Below are positions 1-11,492 of a stretch of DNA of 64,000 nt, one piece after another. Location of the stretch: assembly GCF_902459465.1 (NCBI RefSeq), contig NC_047062.1, forward strand, positions 30,002,673-30,066,672, in the 5' to 3' direction. The notes below the pieces were generated by a model. The model did no database searches, was not told the origin of the DNA, and saw only the letters and a program-made list of their open reading frames with translations. The translations under genes and the position numbers were made by a program. The first letter of the stretch is position 1. Each line of letters opens with the position of its first letter. The DNA is from Asterias rubens (lineage: Eukaryota > Echinodermata > Asteroidea > Forcipulatida > Asteriidae).

Positions 1-3000
1 ATCCAGGTGGAGTTCCAACGTCTTCATCGACTCCTCTTCTTGAACCTTATCCTTTTTCATCTGTGCAAGTTCCTCTTCCTCCTCATCATCATCTTCAAGA
101 ACTAGCTTATTTCTCCTCTTTGCATTCTTGGGAGCCAATATCTTACTGTTTTCCTCTTCCTCGTCATCGGTAAGGTCGGTAAAAAGATCCACCTTGAATG
201 GTTTCCCATCCTTATTATCAACATCTTCTTCTTCTTCTTCACTTTCTTCCGCCCCTTCCTCCTCCTCATCATCTACAGAGTCACGTTCACTATCATCATC
301 TTCATTGTCTCCACCTGGCTCATAATCATCGTCATCTTCATCTTCGTCGACAGCAGCCTCCCGATTCACAAACGGGGATTTCTTGAGCTGATTTATGATG
401 TATAAAAAAAAAAAGGTTTGCGATTAAGCCTAGGCGACTAGTGAAGTTTACTAATCGACTAGTCGTGCCTCAAACAGTCGTAAGTTCGACACTAGTCGCG
501 ACTAATGTTTAATTCCCAAGATGCATTGCAGCATGATGTTTGTCGTAGGTGCAATAGAGTAAAATTCACGCTGAAAGCAATAAAAGATTGTGTCACTGAT
601 GTCCGATTGAGTTTTGAAAGTAATTTTATGTTGTCGTGAATTGTCGTGAGCAACACAATTGGTTATTTTGTAGTAGTCACGACTATTTTTGTAGTAATCT
701 TGGTGGCACGATTAAGCAATCAATAGTCGCATCTACAACACTAGTCTCCCAGGCCTCGTGACACTTGTGTCCCTCAACAAGACACTTCTCTCCGCCCACA
801 GGTACCTGTAAGGGCAGAGATGGTTCTCTTGATTGATTTTGCTTGTAGTAGTGCACATTTAGTGCACAGGGAGCTGAGATGATTAAAGGAATAAATTAAG
901 TGGCCCAGAGACCAGGGGTAATAATGTTAAAAGTGCTGTGCGACGCCCTACAGGTGTGAAAAGCGCAGTATAAAAACTTGTAGATATTATTTGAATACCT
1001 TTGGCTTCTTGTCACCGCCTCCAATATCCTCCTCATCATCCGTGTCGCTCTGGTCTGTCATCTCTCCCTCATCTTCGGCATAATCCTCGTTGTCAAGACG
1101 ATAAGCTTCATTTCGTCTCTGGCGCTCAACTTCTCGTCGTGCTCGCATCTTCACCTGCAGAGTTTCTTTCAGCTTCAGCAGTTTAGCTCCTGATATTGTC
1201 AAACAGATGCTATGTTTTAATAGATGGAAATTTGCATCGGGGATAATAAATAAAGAATATTAATTTTGGTTTTACCCATATACACCGATGACTGTTAGCA
1301 CTGTATACTCAGTATTTTCCTGAGCTCTGTGAAACAAAAATATCACAGGCATATTACTTGGGTGGGATTCGAACCCACGACCTCTGCATCAAATTGAAGG
1401 AGCTCGTCAGACCATGCATATTAGGTAAGCTTGCGCAACTAGTCAAAATAACTACTCGACCAGTTGCGCCTCAAACAGTCGCAACTTCGACACCGGCCAC
1501 GATTAAATTTAAATTTCCATATTTGCCGCTGGTGCAAAATAGTGAAGTTCACACTGAAAGGATTGAAGGATTGCGTCACTGATGTCTGATTGCATTTCAT
1601 AAGTAAATTGTATGCTGTCGTGAGCAACACAATTGGTTCATCAAATAGGTAGTTGCGACTATTTGTGTAGTAGTAGTCGTGGCGGCACGATTAAAACCGA
1701 GTAGTTGAAAAACGCTAGTCATGACTCTACTTAGCAATCAATAGTTGCGCCTACGACACTAGTCGCACTAGTTGCCCAGGCTTAATATTGTGACAGCTTA
1801 CCTGGAATCTTTAAGGCTGGGTCTTCATCTTCTTGACCCTCGATTGTCACAGCAACAGTATCCAGCTTAAGGTCCTCCTTACCATCGGCCCCAATCTCCT
1901 TGCTTACCACACTGAAACAAAACAAATTACTAAAATGTATTATGATTCCAACACAACCCACCTGGAGTAAAGCCCGGTTCATACTCCCCGAGTATGAATG
2001 CGAAGCGAATTGTGACGTCACAAATTCGCAACAAATAATTTGCAGCAGTTCAACTCTGGGCAACTCACTTGCGAATATCGCTGCGAAAGGAGAGTTGTGA
2101 CGTCAAATTCACGTCAAACTCGCTTCGCATTCGCATTCGCAGGAAGTATGAACCGGGCTTGACTGGCTATAATAAATATGGGATTTGAGGCATTGCATTG
2201 TGAGGTATCAATAAAAACTGAAAAAATATTCACAAAACAAACTTATTGACTATTGTGAATTAGAGTTTTATGTAAACAAGACATTTTGATGTTTACTTCA
2301 CAAGTACAAAAAAATCACATAGTAAATACTCAATATTTTTACTTTTTGCTGTCACTATGTCTGCTTTTGGAAAATATGAACACCAACCTGAGCTTCACCT
2401 CCTTGCGTTGTCTCGGTGTACTCTTGGCTGTGTGTTTAACAAACCGCTTCATTAACGAACTGATTCCGGGATTGCAAGGCGTCGCAAATTCTGCCTGGTC
2501 ATCATCGTCGTCATCATCTAGGTCGATGAAAGAGTTAGCGCCAGTGCCACTCAGCCCTGGCGAGAGCTTCTTGAGCTGAGGAAGGCTTCCTTCAAGGAGC
2601 TTCAACCGATGAGGCTGACTCTGTGCAGACACGGGAGTCTCAGACTGAGACGAGATGGTTTCATGGGTCGGCGAGGATACATCTCTTTCAAGGTGGTCGT
2701 CAAGTTCTTGAGGAATGCTTCTTTCCTCAGCTTCCTGGCAGGACTCTTCGGTCTCTTCTACTTTGATTTCCACGGTCTTATCGCTGGTGATATTTTCAAG
2801 TTCATCATCGCTGTCTTCAAGTTTCTCAGGCGCCGATGCCGTTCTGCCCGCATCGTGTGTCTCATCTCTGATGTCATCATCCACTTTGTCTTGAAATTTA
2901 TCATCCACCAGAGCGTCAGTTTCATCTTCTTTATCGTCTGAGGAATCGTCCAGTCTCAACTGAAGCTCACTTTCCATTTCTGATGGACCATCTTCATCCT

Positions 3001-6000
3001 GGGGTTTACTGAGCTCTGCAACCGGTGACCGTACATCCTGTGACGATGTGACGTCCATATCCATACAATCCAATGTTGGTGAACCTTGCTCGGCTTCGGC
3101 AGGTGTTTTGGTGGAAGGTGATGTGGATTGGGACACGGGAGACTGTTCAGGAACAATGGTAGTGCTCGCTACCTGGTTTGGTGATTGGTTAGTTACTTGC
3201 TGCTGGGTGAGGCAGGATATTTGCTGACGTCTAACGAAAACAAAAAATGCAACTTTTTAAAAACAAGATTAATAATGCTGCTTAAAATTTACCCAGGCAA
3301 TGGGAGACTTTGGAACGCTAGGTGGCAGTAGACTTACCAGGTAAATTCACATAGGTTTACAGAGTTCTCAGCATGCGCACATTACCGAGAACAATGGATT
3401 TTACCTGGTAACTCTGCTGGTTAGTGTCTTGATGCCCCTTAAATTGTTTCAGTAGAGATGTACATTGCCCTGCAAGTTCGAGTGTGCACCATGGTTAACT
3501 GAAGGTTGACTGTTTTGACTCAAACCCAGGCTGGTTGACCATTGGTTGACTAGTGGTCAACCATTGGAACTAGCCTCATGACCATTGTTTCTTCACTGGT
3601 CCCAATAGCATGCTCCATCCTAACATATTTAAAGCGAAGACTGGAACTAGTGACACTAAGCCATGGTGCACTCTCAAACTTGCTCTATGACGACAGCAGG
3701 GAGGGCACACAGGGGTGAGGGTCATTACTAACGAACAAGTCTGAAACTTTTATACAAATTCAAAAGAATATTGAAATGATGCCATTTCTACTGTTTGGTA
3801 ACCCCTGGGGTTATAGATTCCAAGGAGCTTTTGGAAACAGTATTCAAAGCACTAGAGAAGTAGACAAATGAGCAGGATTTCTTTATTCGTGGAAAATAAT
3901 ATTGTCTGATTTTCTTCACCAGGCCGACATAAAAAGTCTGAATTCAGCCAAAAGTCTAAACAATCTCATCCCTGGGCACATAAACCTTCCATCCTGTTAT
4001 ACGGCTCGGTAGAGTCCCAAAGTGAAGCTCGTTTTAATTTTAGGATTAAACTGCACTTACTTGGATGATCCTTTGAGGGATTTGACCGAGGACATTATCC
4101 CAGCGAGAGACGGCTTCTTGCTAAAGAAATCGTTTAACGACAGTGGCTTGGGTTTGTGATACGGTAGACTGATATCAGAATCTGTGTACAGAAGCAGAGG
4201 AAAGATAACTGCATTAAACACATGAACAAATAAGTTCAAGAGAATAATAGTATATTAATTTTAGTTTCGCCGATATACAATTTGTGTGTCGGCACTGTAG
4301 CTCTGTGAACACAAAATCACAGGTATATTACTCGGGCGAGATTGGAACCCGACGACCTTTGCAATTCTAGAGCAGTGTCTTACCAACTAGACCACCGAGA
4401 TTTCCCAGAGTCGGTTCAAACGCTTCAATTAATAAACCAGAGAGATTGTTCATCTGAGTAAAGGAAGAACCTGTGGGAAAAGGCGCCTCCAGACCATTCG
4501 ACACCATGGTCTGAACATTCAAGAAGGAAATGACTAACGCTTTGTCAATTGCCTTTTTCTACGGATATCCCCCTTGTTAGTCTCATGCACTAGTAAACAG
4601 GCACTAGCTTGGCCCAATTTCATAAAGCCTATAAGCACAAAAACTTCCTAAGCACAGGAAATATTGCTTAGCAAAAACAGTTAACCAGCCAACATTACTT
4701 TAAATTTACATTTATGTGACTGCTGACCCACTCATTTTTTTCTTAGCAAACAAATTGCTGCAGTATTTTCTTCTAAACAACTGAGTGACAGATATGAGTG
4801 CTATAAAAGAAACCATTAAAATTATTATTATTATTATTATCCTGTTGTTTAGAACCTACCTCTTATAATGCGTTGACTCTCACTATGGATCTTCTTAACG
4901 TCGTCCTTCATGACCCGCCTTCCTCGTGATTGAGCGATTGAAGACTGTAATAACAGAGAGCCATAAAATATGCATGGATGAAAATGTATACACGCAGGCG
5001 AAAGTTAGTCAACAATTTGAAGTCGTCCCAAATTTTCTTGCAAGTTAGTACACCAATAACATGGTTGGCAGTTAGCTGCATTGAGAAAAGATAATTGTCA
5101 ATAAATTCCTAGAAGAAAAAAATTGGCAGCTTGAACATAAAATTATACCCACGGCACCCAAAGCAATTGCCATGGTGCCCAATGCTTTTGTTGTGGTGCC
5201 CTTTGCAAAGTTGCAATAGGCATATAAACAAATGAGTGCTATTAGCCTGAGAAAACGGCAGCGGAAAGTGTAAGAATCCTGAAGGTGTCAGGGCCGACTG
5301 GTTAAGAGCATTGCATTCAAGTTCTGGTGGTTAAGTCATGGAATTGTGGGTTCGAATCCCAGTCATGACACCTGTGTACTTGAGCAAGATGTGTGTACTT
5401 TACTATAATTGCTTCTCTTCACCCAAGGTTATAAACATCTACCTGCGAGGGTAGATGTTGATATTGTGTATGAAAAAGCCTTTGGAGCGCTATGGTTGCC
5501 CAGGTTGTATACTCCCAACGGAGCTGATATAGATTAAAGGATTGAGTTTGGGCCAATGACCAGGGGACTAATGTTAAAGCGCATTAAGACGGCCGTTGTG
5601 AAATGCGCTATACAAGAACTTATTATTATAACTATTATTATTAAGGTTTGGTATCTTTACTTTCTGGCTCTTGGCTGACTTTGGCAACGGCTCCGTAGCA
5701 ACGGCTTCCTCCTGCTTGTCTTCAACCTCATCTTCATCAGACGTATCTTCATCATCATCATCGGAGTCAATCACTGCCCTTTTCTTCTTTCGATTACTTG
5801 TCTTCTGTCCATCTAAACATAACATGCATCATAAATGAACAAACAAAATTGAAACCCAGTCTGTATTTGAATCCTACAGAGCATGCTTTGCTCTTTACTT
5901 TTTCTTAAGTAGCCAACTGGGTTATTTAATAAACTCTGGGTTTAACTTGACGGAGGAATTTCTAGTAGCCGTGTATTTAAAACATGTTTTGTCATGCATA

Positions 6001-7922
6001 TAAATGTACCTTCCTGATGCACTATGCTAACAGCTTAATGGTAGCAATCGCAACCAGTCCAGGCAAATCAAGTTAAACCACAGTGTAAAACACTCCAAGC
6101 AGGGGATCTCTGAATTTGCAGAATACATGGAGGTAGGGATTGTAGCTCTTACCTCCATGGTGGGTGGGTGTGTGTTCCAGGAAAATGATATTAAACAAAA
6201 ATCCCAATTGTTATGAATCAATGAATTAACGTTTTTTTATTTTTATTTTTTAGAGTGAATAAGTTCAGAGCTATCCTGTACTGTACAGCCTGTATTTTAG
6301 AATTCTATGGGCGAACCAACTACATGTACAATTAGAACATCGCCTCAACTGTAACACTCAAGTTGGGTCCGGTCCAAACTATAGTTGGGAAAATTGTCAA
6401 GTTGGGGCGGCTGAACATGTTCATTTAGGACCCTGACCTCGTAGGCATGAAAAAGACCCATTGCACAACACACAGCGCACTTGCATACGCTTCCATTTTG
6501 GAGGTCAAAACATGCACAAAAGGATGGTACACGTGTTTACACGTGCATCGGTGCGTAAACACGTGTACCATCCTTGTGTGCATGTTTTAACCCCCACAAT
6601 GGAAGCATGTGAAGTGCGCTACGCATTGTGCAATGAGTATACCTTGAAGTGTCGGTGAGGCATTCCCATCAGGAAGATCCGTTTTAGGTGACTGGGGTGA
6701 GTACTCATCAGAATCACTGTCTTCGTCAAACAAATCCATGCTGAGTATGGTTTGAGCATCCAAGTGCTGAACCTGGACGAAGAAAAGTAAGCAATTACAC
6801 ACAAATTCAGTGTTATATTAGACTTAACACTGGCATAAAAATATACAAATCCATAAATAAAGAAACAGAAAAGCAAAATAGATTAAAATACCAAGCCAGT
6901 AAGTGGCAAGAAGTAAAAGCCGCCCAGCTTCTATACAAAGCCGTCCTGCCACACAGAATGTCCCCTAATACCCATCCACAGTTTAAAAACGAGCCATCCC
7001 TCTGTAAGAAGTTATACGAAAAACTAAAAAAACAAAAACACCCATCCCCCACAAGGGGGGTGGGGGGGGGGGGGGGCTTGAAGGCGGGCCTTCATCAAGT
7101 ATGTCAAATGGTTTTGTCAGCTTTCATGCCCTCAAAAAAGTGTGTAGCCATGGTGAGCGGTGCTGGGCGGGCTTGCCCAGGACTCACAATTTCCCCTAGA
7201 ATGAATCTTAAAATTGTCCACTGTGCATTGATCTGAGACGGAGTATCAAACCTCACAGAGAATAATTTGGCCCATAAAAAAACATGGATATTACATATAA
7301 GTTGATCTGCTCACCAGGGCCTTGGTGGCTTAGAAAAAAATTGATTTATTGCCCACTACTAGCACTAGTGACTAAATGGTCTAGCCTATAGAACGAAATT
7401 CCTTACTATTAATTAATACTATATAGATATAGGCCTACAACAACCAGATGACTATAGAGTTTCTAGAAGTACAGTCAAGTGTAAGCTTCTGTAAACATCA
7501 TGATTATGTTGCAAACTACTGTACCGAAAGTGTATAATGATTTTAAAATGGCTTTAATTTAATGGGATTCAATGGGATTGCCAAATTATTGGTGTGGAAT
7601 TTGGGACATATTCAATTTTTCAATATAGACACTGGATTCAATGGGGTCCCATTATTAACAATTAAAATAAACCCGATTGAATCCTGTTGAATCCAAAACA
7701 TGTCATATTGTAAAACAACGGGAGCTCATTGAACCTCATTCAAAATATATAAATGGGGACTCATTACATGTAGGTAGGATTAAAAGGAACGACACACACA
7801 CACACTGACACACAGTGACAGTCATCGCCAATCATCACACGTCCTGCTCATTTCAACATAACACATTTTGATGTTAAACACGACTCATTCACACCTACCT
7901 TCATTTTTTCAACACCCAGCAT
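1..7922 (-). CDS. CLSPN: Claspin, replication-checkpoint mediator (N-terminal half, 9 exons, runs off left edge)
   Basis: Claspin is a nuclear fork-associated adaptor that lets ATR activate CHK1. Exons read on the minus strand: 7922-7899, 6772-6643, 5812-5661, 4944-4860, 4181-4061, 3230-2388, 1911-1802, 1189-999 and 387 to the left edge. All junctions fit GT-AG and the phases join into one frame of about 681 residues (human claspin is about 1340). Recognisable blocks are HSESQRIIR followed by SLPYHKPKPLSLNDFF (human HSETQRLIRES..LPYHMPENKTIHDFF, possibly a PIP-like box), VSKEIGADGKEDLKLD, and the basic KLLKLKETLQVKMRARREVE leading into RLDNEDY and EGEMTDQSDTDDEE. The last exon is an acidic run. 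The start ATG has A at -3 and an in-frame stop upstream without another ATG. The CHK1-binding repeats should lie beyond the left edge. The segment between the first acidic exon and the HSESQ exon is shorter than in human, so a small exon may have been missed. Confidence 0.94.
426..761. mobile_element. Non-autonomous TIR element, family 'GACTAGT', copy 1
   Basis: Lies in CLSPN intron 8. Its left end reads TAAGCCTAGGCGACTAGTG and it aligns throughout with 1423-1787, whose right end is the inverted version of the same terminus. The body is rich in CGACTA and TAGTCG motifs. No coding capacity is visible. Confidence 0.6.
762..990 (+). mobile_element. tRNA-derived SINE, body type 1, lacking its tRNA head
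   Basis: Matches the body and 3' tail of the SINE copies at 5285 and 9672 (ACTTGTGTCCCTC, GGTACCTGTAAGGGCAGAGA, GACCAGGGGTAATAATG). The A-box/B-box head is absent. Sits in CLSPN intron 8, next to the family 'GACTAGT' element. Confidence 0.7.
1238..1400 (-). mobile_element. tRNA-derived SINE family B (reverse orientation)
   Basis: Contains a reversed Pol III B box (GGATTCGAACCCACGA) and the family-B body (ACACCGATG, TAGCACTGTATACTCAGTA, ATCACAGGCATATTAC). The head is truncated before the A box. Sits in CLSPN intron 7. Confidence 0.7.
1423..1787. mobile_element. Non-autonomous TIR element, family 'GACTAGT', copy 2
   Basis: Second copy of the element at 426-761, ending in CACTAGTCGCACTAGTTGCC then CAGGCTTA, the inverted counterpart of the left terminus. 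It ends about 14 bp before the donor of CLSPN exon 7 (on the minus strand). Confidence 0.6.
1970..2160. mobile_element. Short TIR element with AAGCCCGGTTCATACT termini
   Basis: Both ends carry AAGCCCGGTTCATACT in inverted orientation, followed by repeated GCGAATGCGAAGCGA-type sequence. Two GTGACGTCA octamers (CRE-like) lie inside. About 190 bp, no ORF, in CLSPN intron 6. Confidence 0.75.
3297..3412. mobile_element. Short TIR element, family 'GGGAGACTTT' (partial)
   Basis: Shares AATGGGAGACTTT, ACGCTAGGTGGCAG and the inner ACCTGGTAA arms with the full copy at 61357-61505. Inner arms flank GCATGCGCAC. The right terminus is not preserved. CLSPN intron 5. Confidence 0.55.
3472..3683. mobile_element. 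Short TIR element with GTGCACCATGG ends
   Basis: The left end GCAAGTTCGAGTGTGCACCA is inverted at the right as CCATGGTGCACTCTCAAACT then TGC. The interior has repeated GGTTGAC/GTCAACC motifs. About 210 bp, CLSPN intron 5. Confidence 0.65.
4243..4428 (-). mobile_element. tRNA-derived SINE family B (reverse)
   Basis: Reversed B box with a small change (AGATTGGAACCCGACGACC) and reversed A-box region CTTACCAACTAGACCACC. Begins about 60 bp upstream of the acceptor of CLSPN exon 5. Confidence 0.75.
4609..4790. mobile_element. Decayed TIR element, family 'GGCCCAATTTCAT'
   Basis: Begins GGCCCAATTTCATAAAGCCT and carries AAGCACA/GCTTAGCA motifs found in better copies at 24936-25165 and 42322-42522. 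The right terminus is degraded. CLSPN intron 4. Confidence 0.45.
5285..5645 (+). mobile_element. tRNA-derived SINE family A, body type 1, full length
   Basis: Head GGCCGACTGGTTAAGAGCA (A box) and GGGTTCGAATCCC (B box), then GACACCTGTGTACTTGAGCA, body with GGTTATAAACATC and TACCTGCGAGGG, and a (TTA)n tail. It ends about 15 bp from the donor of CLSPN exon 3. Confidence 0.85.
6459..6635. repeat. Long near-perfect palindrome (fold-back element)
   Basis: Two arms of about 85 bp pair with few mismatches around a centre at 6547-6550; the inner arms read GGATGGTACACGTGTTTAC and its inverse. The right arm stops six bases before the donor GT of CLSPN exon 2 (6641-6642). No coding content. Confidence 0.85.
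7061..7076 (+). repeat. Poly-G tract
   Basis: An almost uninterrupted G run after GGGGGG-T in CLSPN intron 1. Potential G-quadruplex on this strand; length may vary between alleles or reads. Confidence 0.8.
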
Positions 7923-8060
7923 CTTCACCCGAGTTAATCCTTCAATTATGTGCAATTTTTCCAAACAAATATTGCCTTGTCTTGAAGAAAACCCCGAAAT
8001 TACAGTGCCGTAAACGATTCCTTTCGAGTTTGTGTACGGTCGGACTTGGCGCGCTCAACT
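7923..8060 (-). promoter_or_regulatory. CLSPN 5' UTR and probable start region
   Basis: Upstream of the CLSPN ATG the same frame stays open for about 120 bp without a methionine and then meets a TGA near 8057, so this stretch is read as 5' UTR. A short GC-richer segment with GCGCGC lies at about 8048-8053 in otherwise AT-rich DNA. No TATA box is evident and the exact start cannot be placed. Confidence 0.45.
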
Positions 8061-8100
8061 GGATGAACTTTGACCCAAATCAATTGAGACCGTGTGACTA

Positions 8101-9660
8101 GTCTCTTTTACAAGCCGTAAATTGTTCAGTTTACATCGGTAGTCTTTTTCCAGGTGCTCATACTAGTCTAAATTGGCCTTTTGGGGTTATCCTTGGAACC
8201 TTTTGTGCAGTCTTTTTTCTTGTGTTCCATTTTGGTTAATCTAATTTCAATGTATTTTCTTACTGTGTATGTATTTTGACATGTTTTTATCCAAATAAAC
8301 TCAATTGATTTGTTTTACTTTCAATTCTGATAATAAAACCTTAGTTTTTTCCTTCATCGAAATATTCCTTGCATTTCTTAAAAGTAAAAAGCTGTCTTAG
8401 TAAGCTTTAGAGGGGTTGGTCTAGAGTCATAAGACTATCAGATGTTCCTTAGTATATACCCACAAAATCTTGTGGGTTTTTTGTGGAAAAACTAAGAAAC
8501 AAACACACAACTCAAACTTTTCCTACAAAAATCATTGAAACTCAACTACATTTCTCAAAAACACAATCTCTTGCTGATGCAGTAAGAAAACAGGAGAGAA
8601 CAGTTTTAACAATAAAGACAAAATTTGAAATACCAGTAACTCCTTTTATTAAAAAATAACCCACCACCACTATTAAGATGATGTGAGATACAAATATTGC
8701 TTTATATAAAACACACACACAAATTATCTACCTTTACCTGAAATAAGATAAATAAAAATATATATAAATTCAGCTAGTGTGGCACAATTTATAAATTGGC
8801 AAAGGAATTCCTCTTAAAATTTAAAAACTTACTAAGCTCCTTCTAATTTAATACTCAGTGTAGAAAACAAAACCTTTAACAGACATTGCAAATAAGGTAA
8901 CTTAAAGAATATATCATGTGTTTTTGTGACACATTCTCTTTTCTATTTTTTGGTTAAAACTCAATTTGTACTTAAATACAACCACTTGGAAAAATAGGAT
9001 GACCATACTAACTGTTAACACTTAGTGTTAACAAATCTTGACCCGGTAGTTCAATGCAAAAACAATAAATCTATAAAAAAAAGCCATTTTATAACAAGAC
9101 ATTTTATAACAAAAAAATAATTAACTTCAGCACTGTATTTAACTGTGAGTTTAGTTTCCAATTAGTAAATACAACTTCTAATAAAAAATTTTAAAATTTT
9201 AAAAACATTAACCAGGGAGCAATTCTAAGGAAAGAGTACAAATCTGTACCACTGAGTGTGTGGCGCTTCTGTGCAAACATTAACCCATGAGCTTCCTTAT
9301 AAATAAATAAAAATTTGTTGTCGATATCCAACAATCCTTCTGATTCAGCTCATAATAATAATAACATTAAAGTAGTAGTCCAAACTTATTTTCTATACCA
9401 TCTGCCCGGGTAATGTTTTTGAAAAAAAAAGCAGGACAGTTCTTTTCAGAACTGAGAAGTCCCCCGAACCCCAAACATCTACTCTGCAGTTAGTAGAATA
9501 AAGCAAGACAGTTCTCTAAGAACAAACTCAATCTGGCAAGTAGACACACACATTGTGTTACCGCAAACCCAATATATAATAGTTAAAATATTATTTGGCT
9601 CTTATAAAGAGCTTTGTCACACCCCTAGGGGCATATCAAAGCGCACAGTATTATTTCCTG
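8101..9660. other. AT-rich intergenic stretch between CLSPN and the SLC35A gene
   Basis: No exon, tRNA or clear repeat was recognised. The DNA is AT-rich with many ATAAA/TTTAT strings. The SLC35A gene reads toward this stretch on the minus strand, so part may be its 3' UTR or downstream flank. Confidence 0.4.
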
Positions 9661-9671
9661 TAAGGTATCTG

Positions 9672-10026
9672 GGGTGTTGTGGCCGAGTGGACAAGAGCAC
9701 CGAACTCAAGCTCCGATGCTTCTGTTCAGCAGAGTGTGGGTTCGAATCCTGTTTGTGACACTTGTGTCCCTGAGCAAGACACTAAACTATAATTGCTTCT
9801 CTCCACCCAGGGGTAAATGGGTACCTGTGAGGGCAGAGATGGTTCTTGTGATTGGTTTAGCCGAGTAGTGCATATATTGCACACAGGCTGTATACTCCCC
9901 AGGGAGCTGAGATGGTTTAAGGAATGATTTAAGGCCTAGTGACCAGGGGTAATAATGTCGGAGGCGCTTTAAGACACCCCTCGGGCGTGAAAGTGCTATA
10001 TAAAAACGGTCAATTATTATTATTAC
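9672..10026 (+). mobile_element. tRNA-derived SINE family A, body type 1, full length
   Basis: Head GTTGTGGCCGAGTGGACAAG with B box GGGTTCGAATCCTG, followed by the type 1 body (CCTGAGCAAGACACTAAAC, TAAATGGGTACCTGTGAGGG, GACCAGGGGTAATAATG) and an (ATT)n tail. Confidence 0.88.
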
Positions 10027-10029
10027 TTA

Positions 10030-10290
10030 TTGAAGAACAAGAAAGACCTTCCTTTATAGCACCATGTACTGGTTTACAAGGCGCTATGGTGCAATATGCT
10101 GCCAATCAAACCAGGAACACTGGGGCGAGCCCCTTTTCTTCACGATAAGTGCACTGGATTCATTTACAAGGACGCCAAATTGCTAAATGACACAAGTGTC
10201 ACGACTGGGAGTCGAACCCACACTCTGCTGAACAGAAACACCAGAGCTTGAGTCTAGTGCTCTTGTCTGCATGGCCACAATAGTAATAGT
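10030..10290 (-). mobile_element. tRNA-derived SINE family A, body type 2 (reverse)
   Basis: Reversed head GGAGTCGAACCCACACTCTG and GCTCTTGTCTGCATGGCCAC, with the type 2 body (GGTTTACAAGGCGCTATGG, GCTGCCAATCAAACCAGGAA). It faces the copy at 9672-10026 tail to tail. Confidence 0.82.
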
Positions 10291-10649
10291 TCGCCCTTTG
10301 AAAGTTCATAAGCTACTAATACAAATAAAAAATGTAAAATTTACACACAGGGTTGATGCAAATAAGATAATTTTAAAAATAAATTCAGTTTTTGCGACAC
10401 AATTTCTTGATTGATAAAATAATGTGTTGAAAAGAATACTCCAACAATTTTAGCACCAAATATTCACACACCCAAAAAGTTTTGCCAAAGTGAATTATGA
10501 GATGTTGATGTATGACCTAATTTGATCGAGCATGAATACCATAGCATAAAGCTAAATAACTAGAAATTCGAAACCTCACTTCAAAAAGAACCCCCTCCCC
10601 ACAGAAAAAAACCTAGAGTGAAAACTAGCTCATCCACCATATTTATTTT

Positions 10650-11233
10650 TATAGACCGATCCAGGCGCGCAAGTGCTGGGCGCCGCCATGCGCTGCGCGC
10701 CACTGCTGGGGTGTCTTTGTGCCTCGTTTTGTGCACAAAGACATGAAAAATCGTTTTCCTTTTCACTTTTTATGGGAATTGAATGTCTTCCTCGTCAATC
10801 TATGAAATTTCCTTAATGTGGCTGCTTGATATAACATTGTACTACATTCTTGATAAATTTTTAAAATTAAGCAGAAAGTAAAATACTGAAATTCTGACAA
10901 AATACCTTGCCGATGTAATGCATTTTAGCGACTATTATGCAGTTTCCGCGTCTTTGACCCCTAACTTGCCTAAGACAAGCACCTTTTTCAAGATGATCCG
11001 GCTTCTAATTTGTTGCAAATATTTGTGGTCAGTGATCTACATTGGTATATCATGATGTCCTGTTAAGGAAATTGTGTTATTTTTGAGGAAAACATTTAAT
11101 TTCCATAAAGAGTGAAAAGAAACATGATTTCCTCATGTCTTTGTGCACAAAACTAGACACATGTACACCTCAGCAATGGCGCACGGTGCTCATCACTTGT
11201 GCGCCCAGTGCGTGTCGGATCAGTCTATACAGA
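10650..11233. mobile_element. Non-autonomous element with ~130-bp terminal inverted repeats
   Basis: The left arm (10650-10780) recurs inverted at 11100-11233: TTTTGTGCACAAAGACATGA, CTTTTCACT and the GCGCG-rich outer end with ATAGACCGATCC / GATCAGTCTATA are shared. The ~320 bp between the arms is unique AT-rich DNA without an ORF. It lies just downstream of the SLC35A stop codon. Confidence 0.72.
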
Positions 11234-11492
11234 AACAAAGAAAACTAGATATCTAAAAGGATTTCTAGTTTAAATCTGTAATACAAAAAACAACAACAAA
11301 CAAACACCCTAACAAACAAACGCCCACAAAATTGAATACTTTATCTGAGCTAAATGATATGTCACTTAACAAAACTCTACAGAAAGACTTTAAAAAAAAT
11401 ATGTGCACCCTGCTATTATTGCATGAAAAGGTAAGAAATGTTACTTTAAGAAATATGTTTGTATTTCAGTTGTATTTCAGAAGGTAAACTTT

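Noticed and set aside
128-386. Serine- and histidine-rich plus-strand open frames at the left edge
   Set aside because: They are antisense to the acidic Asp/Glu-rich last visible CLSPN exon; poly-Asp/Glu codons read backwards give Ser/His runs.
2609-2941. 110-residue hydrophobic plus-strand frame
   Set aside because: Antisense of the large, acidic CLSPN exon 6, whose frame continues through phase-compatible splice sites.
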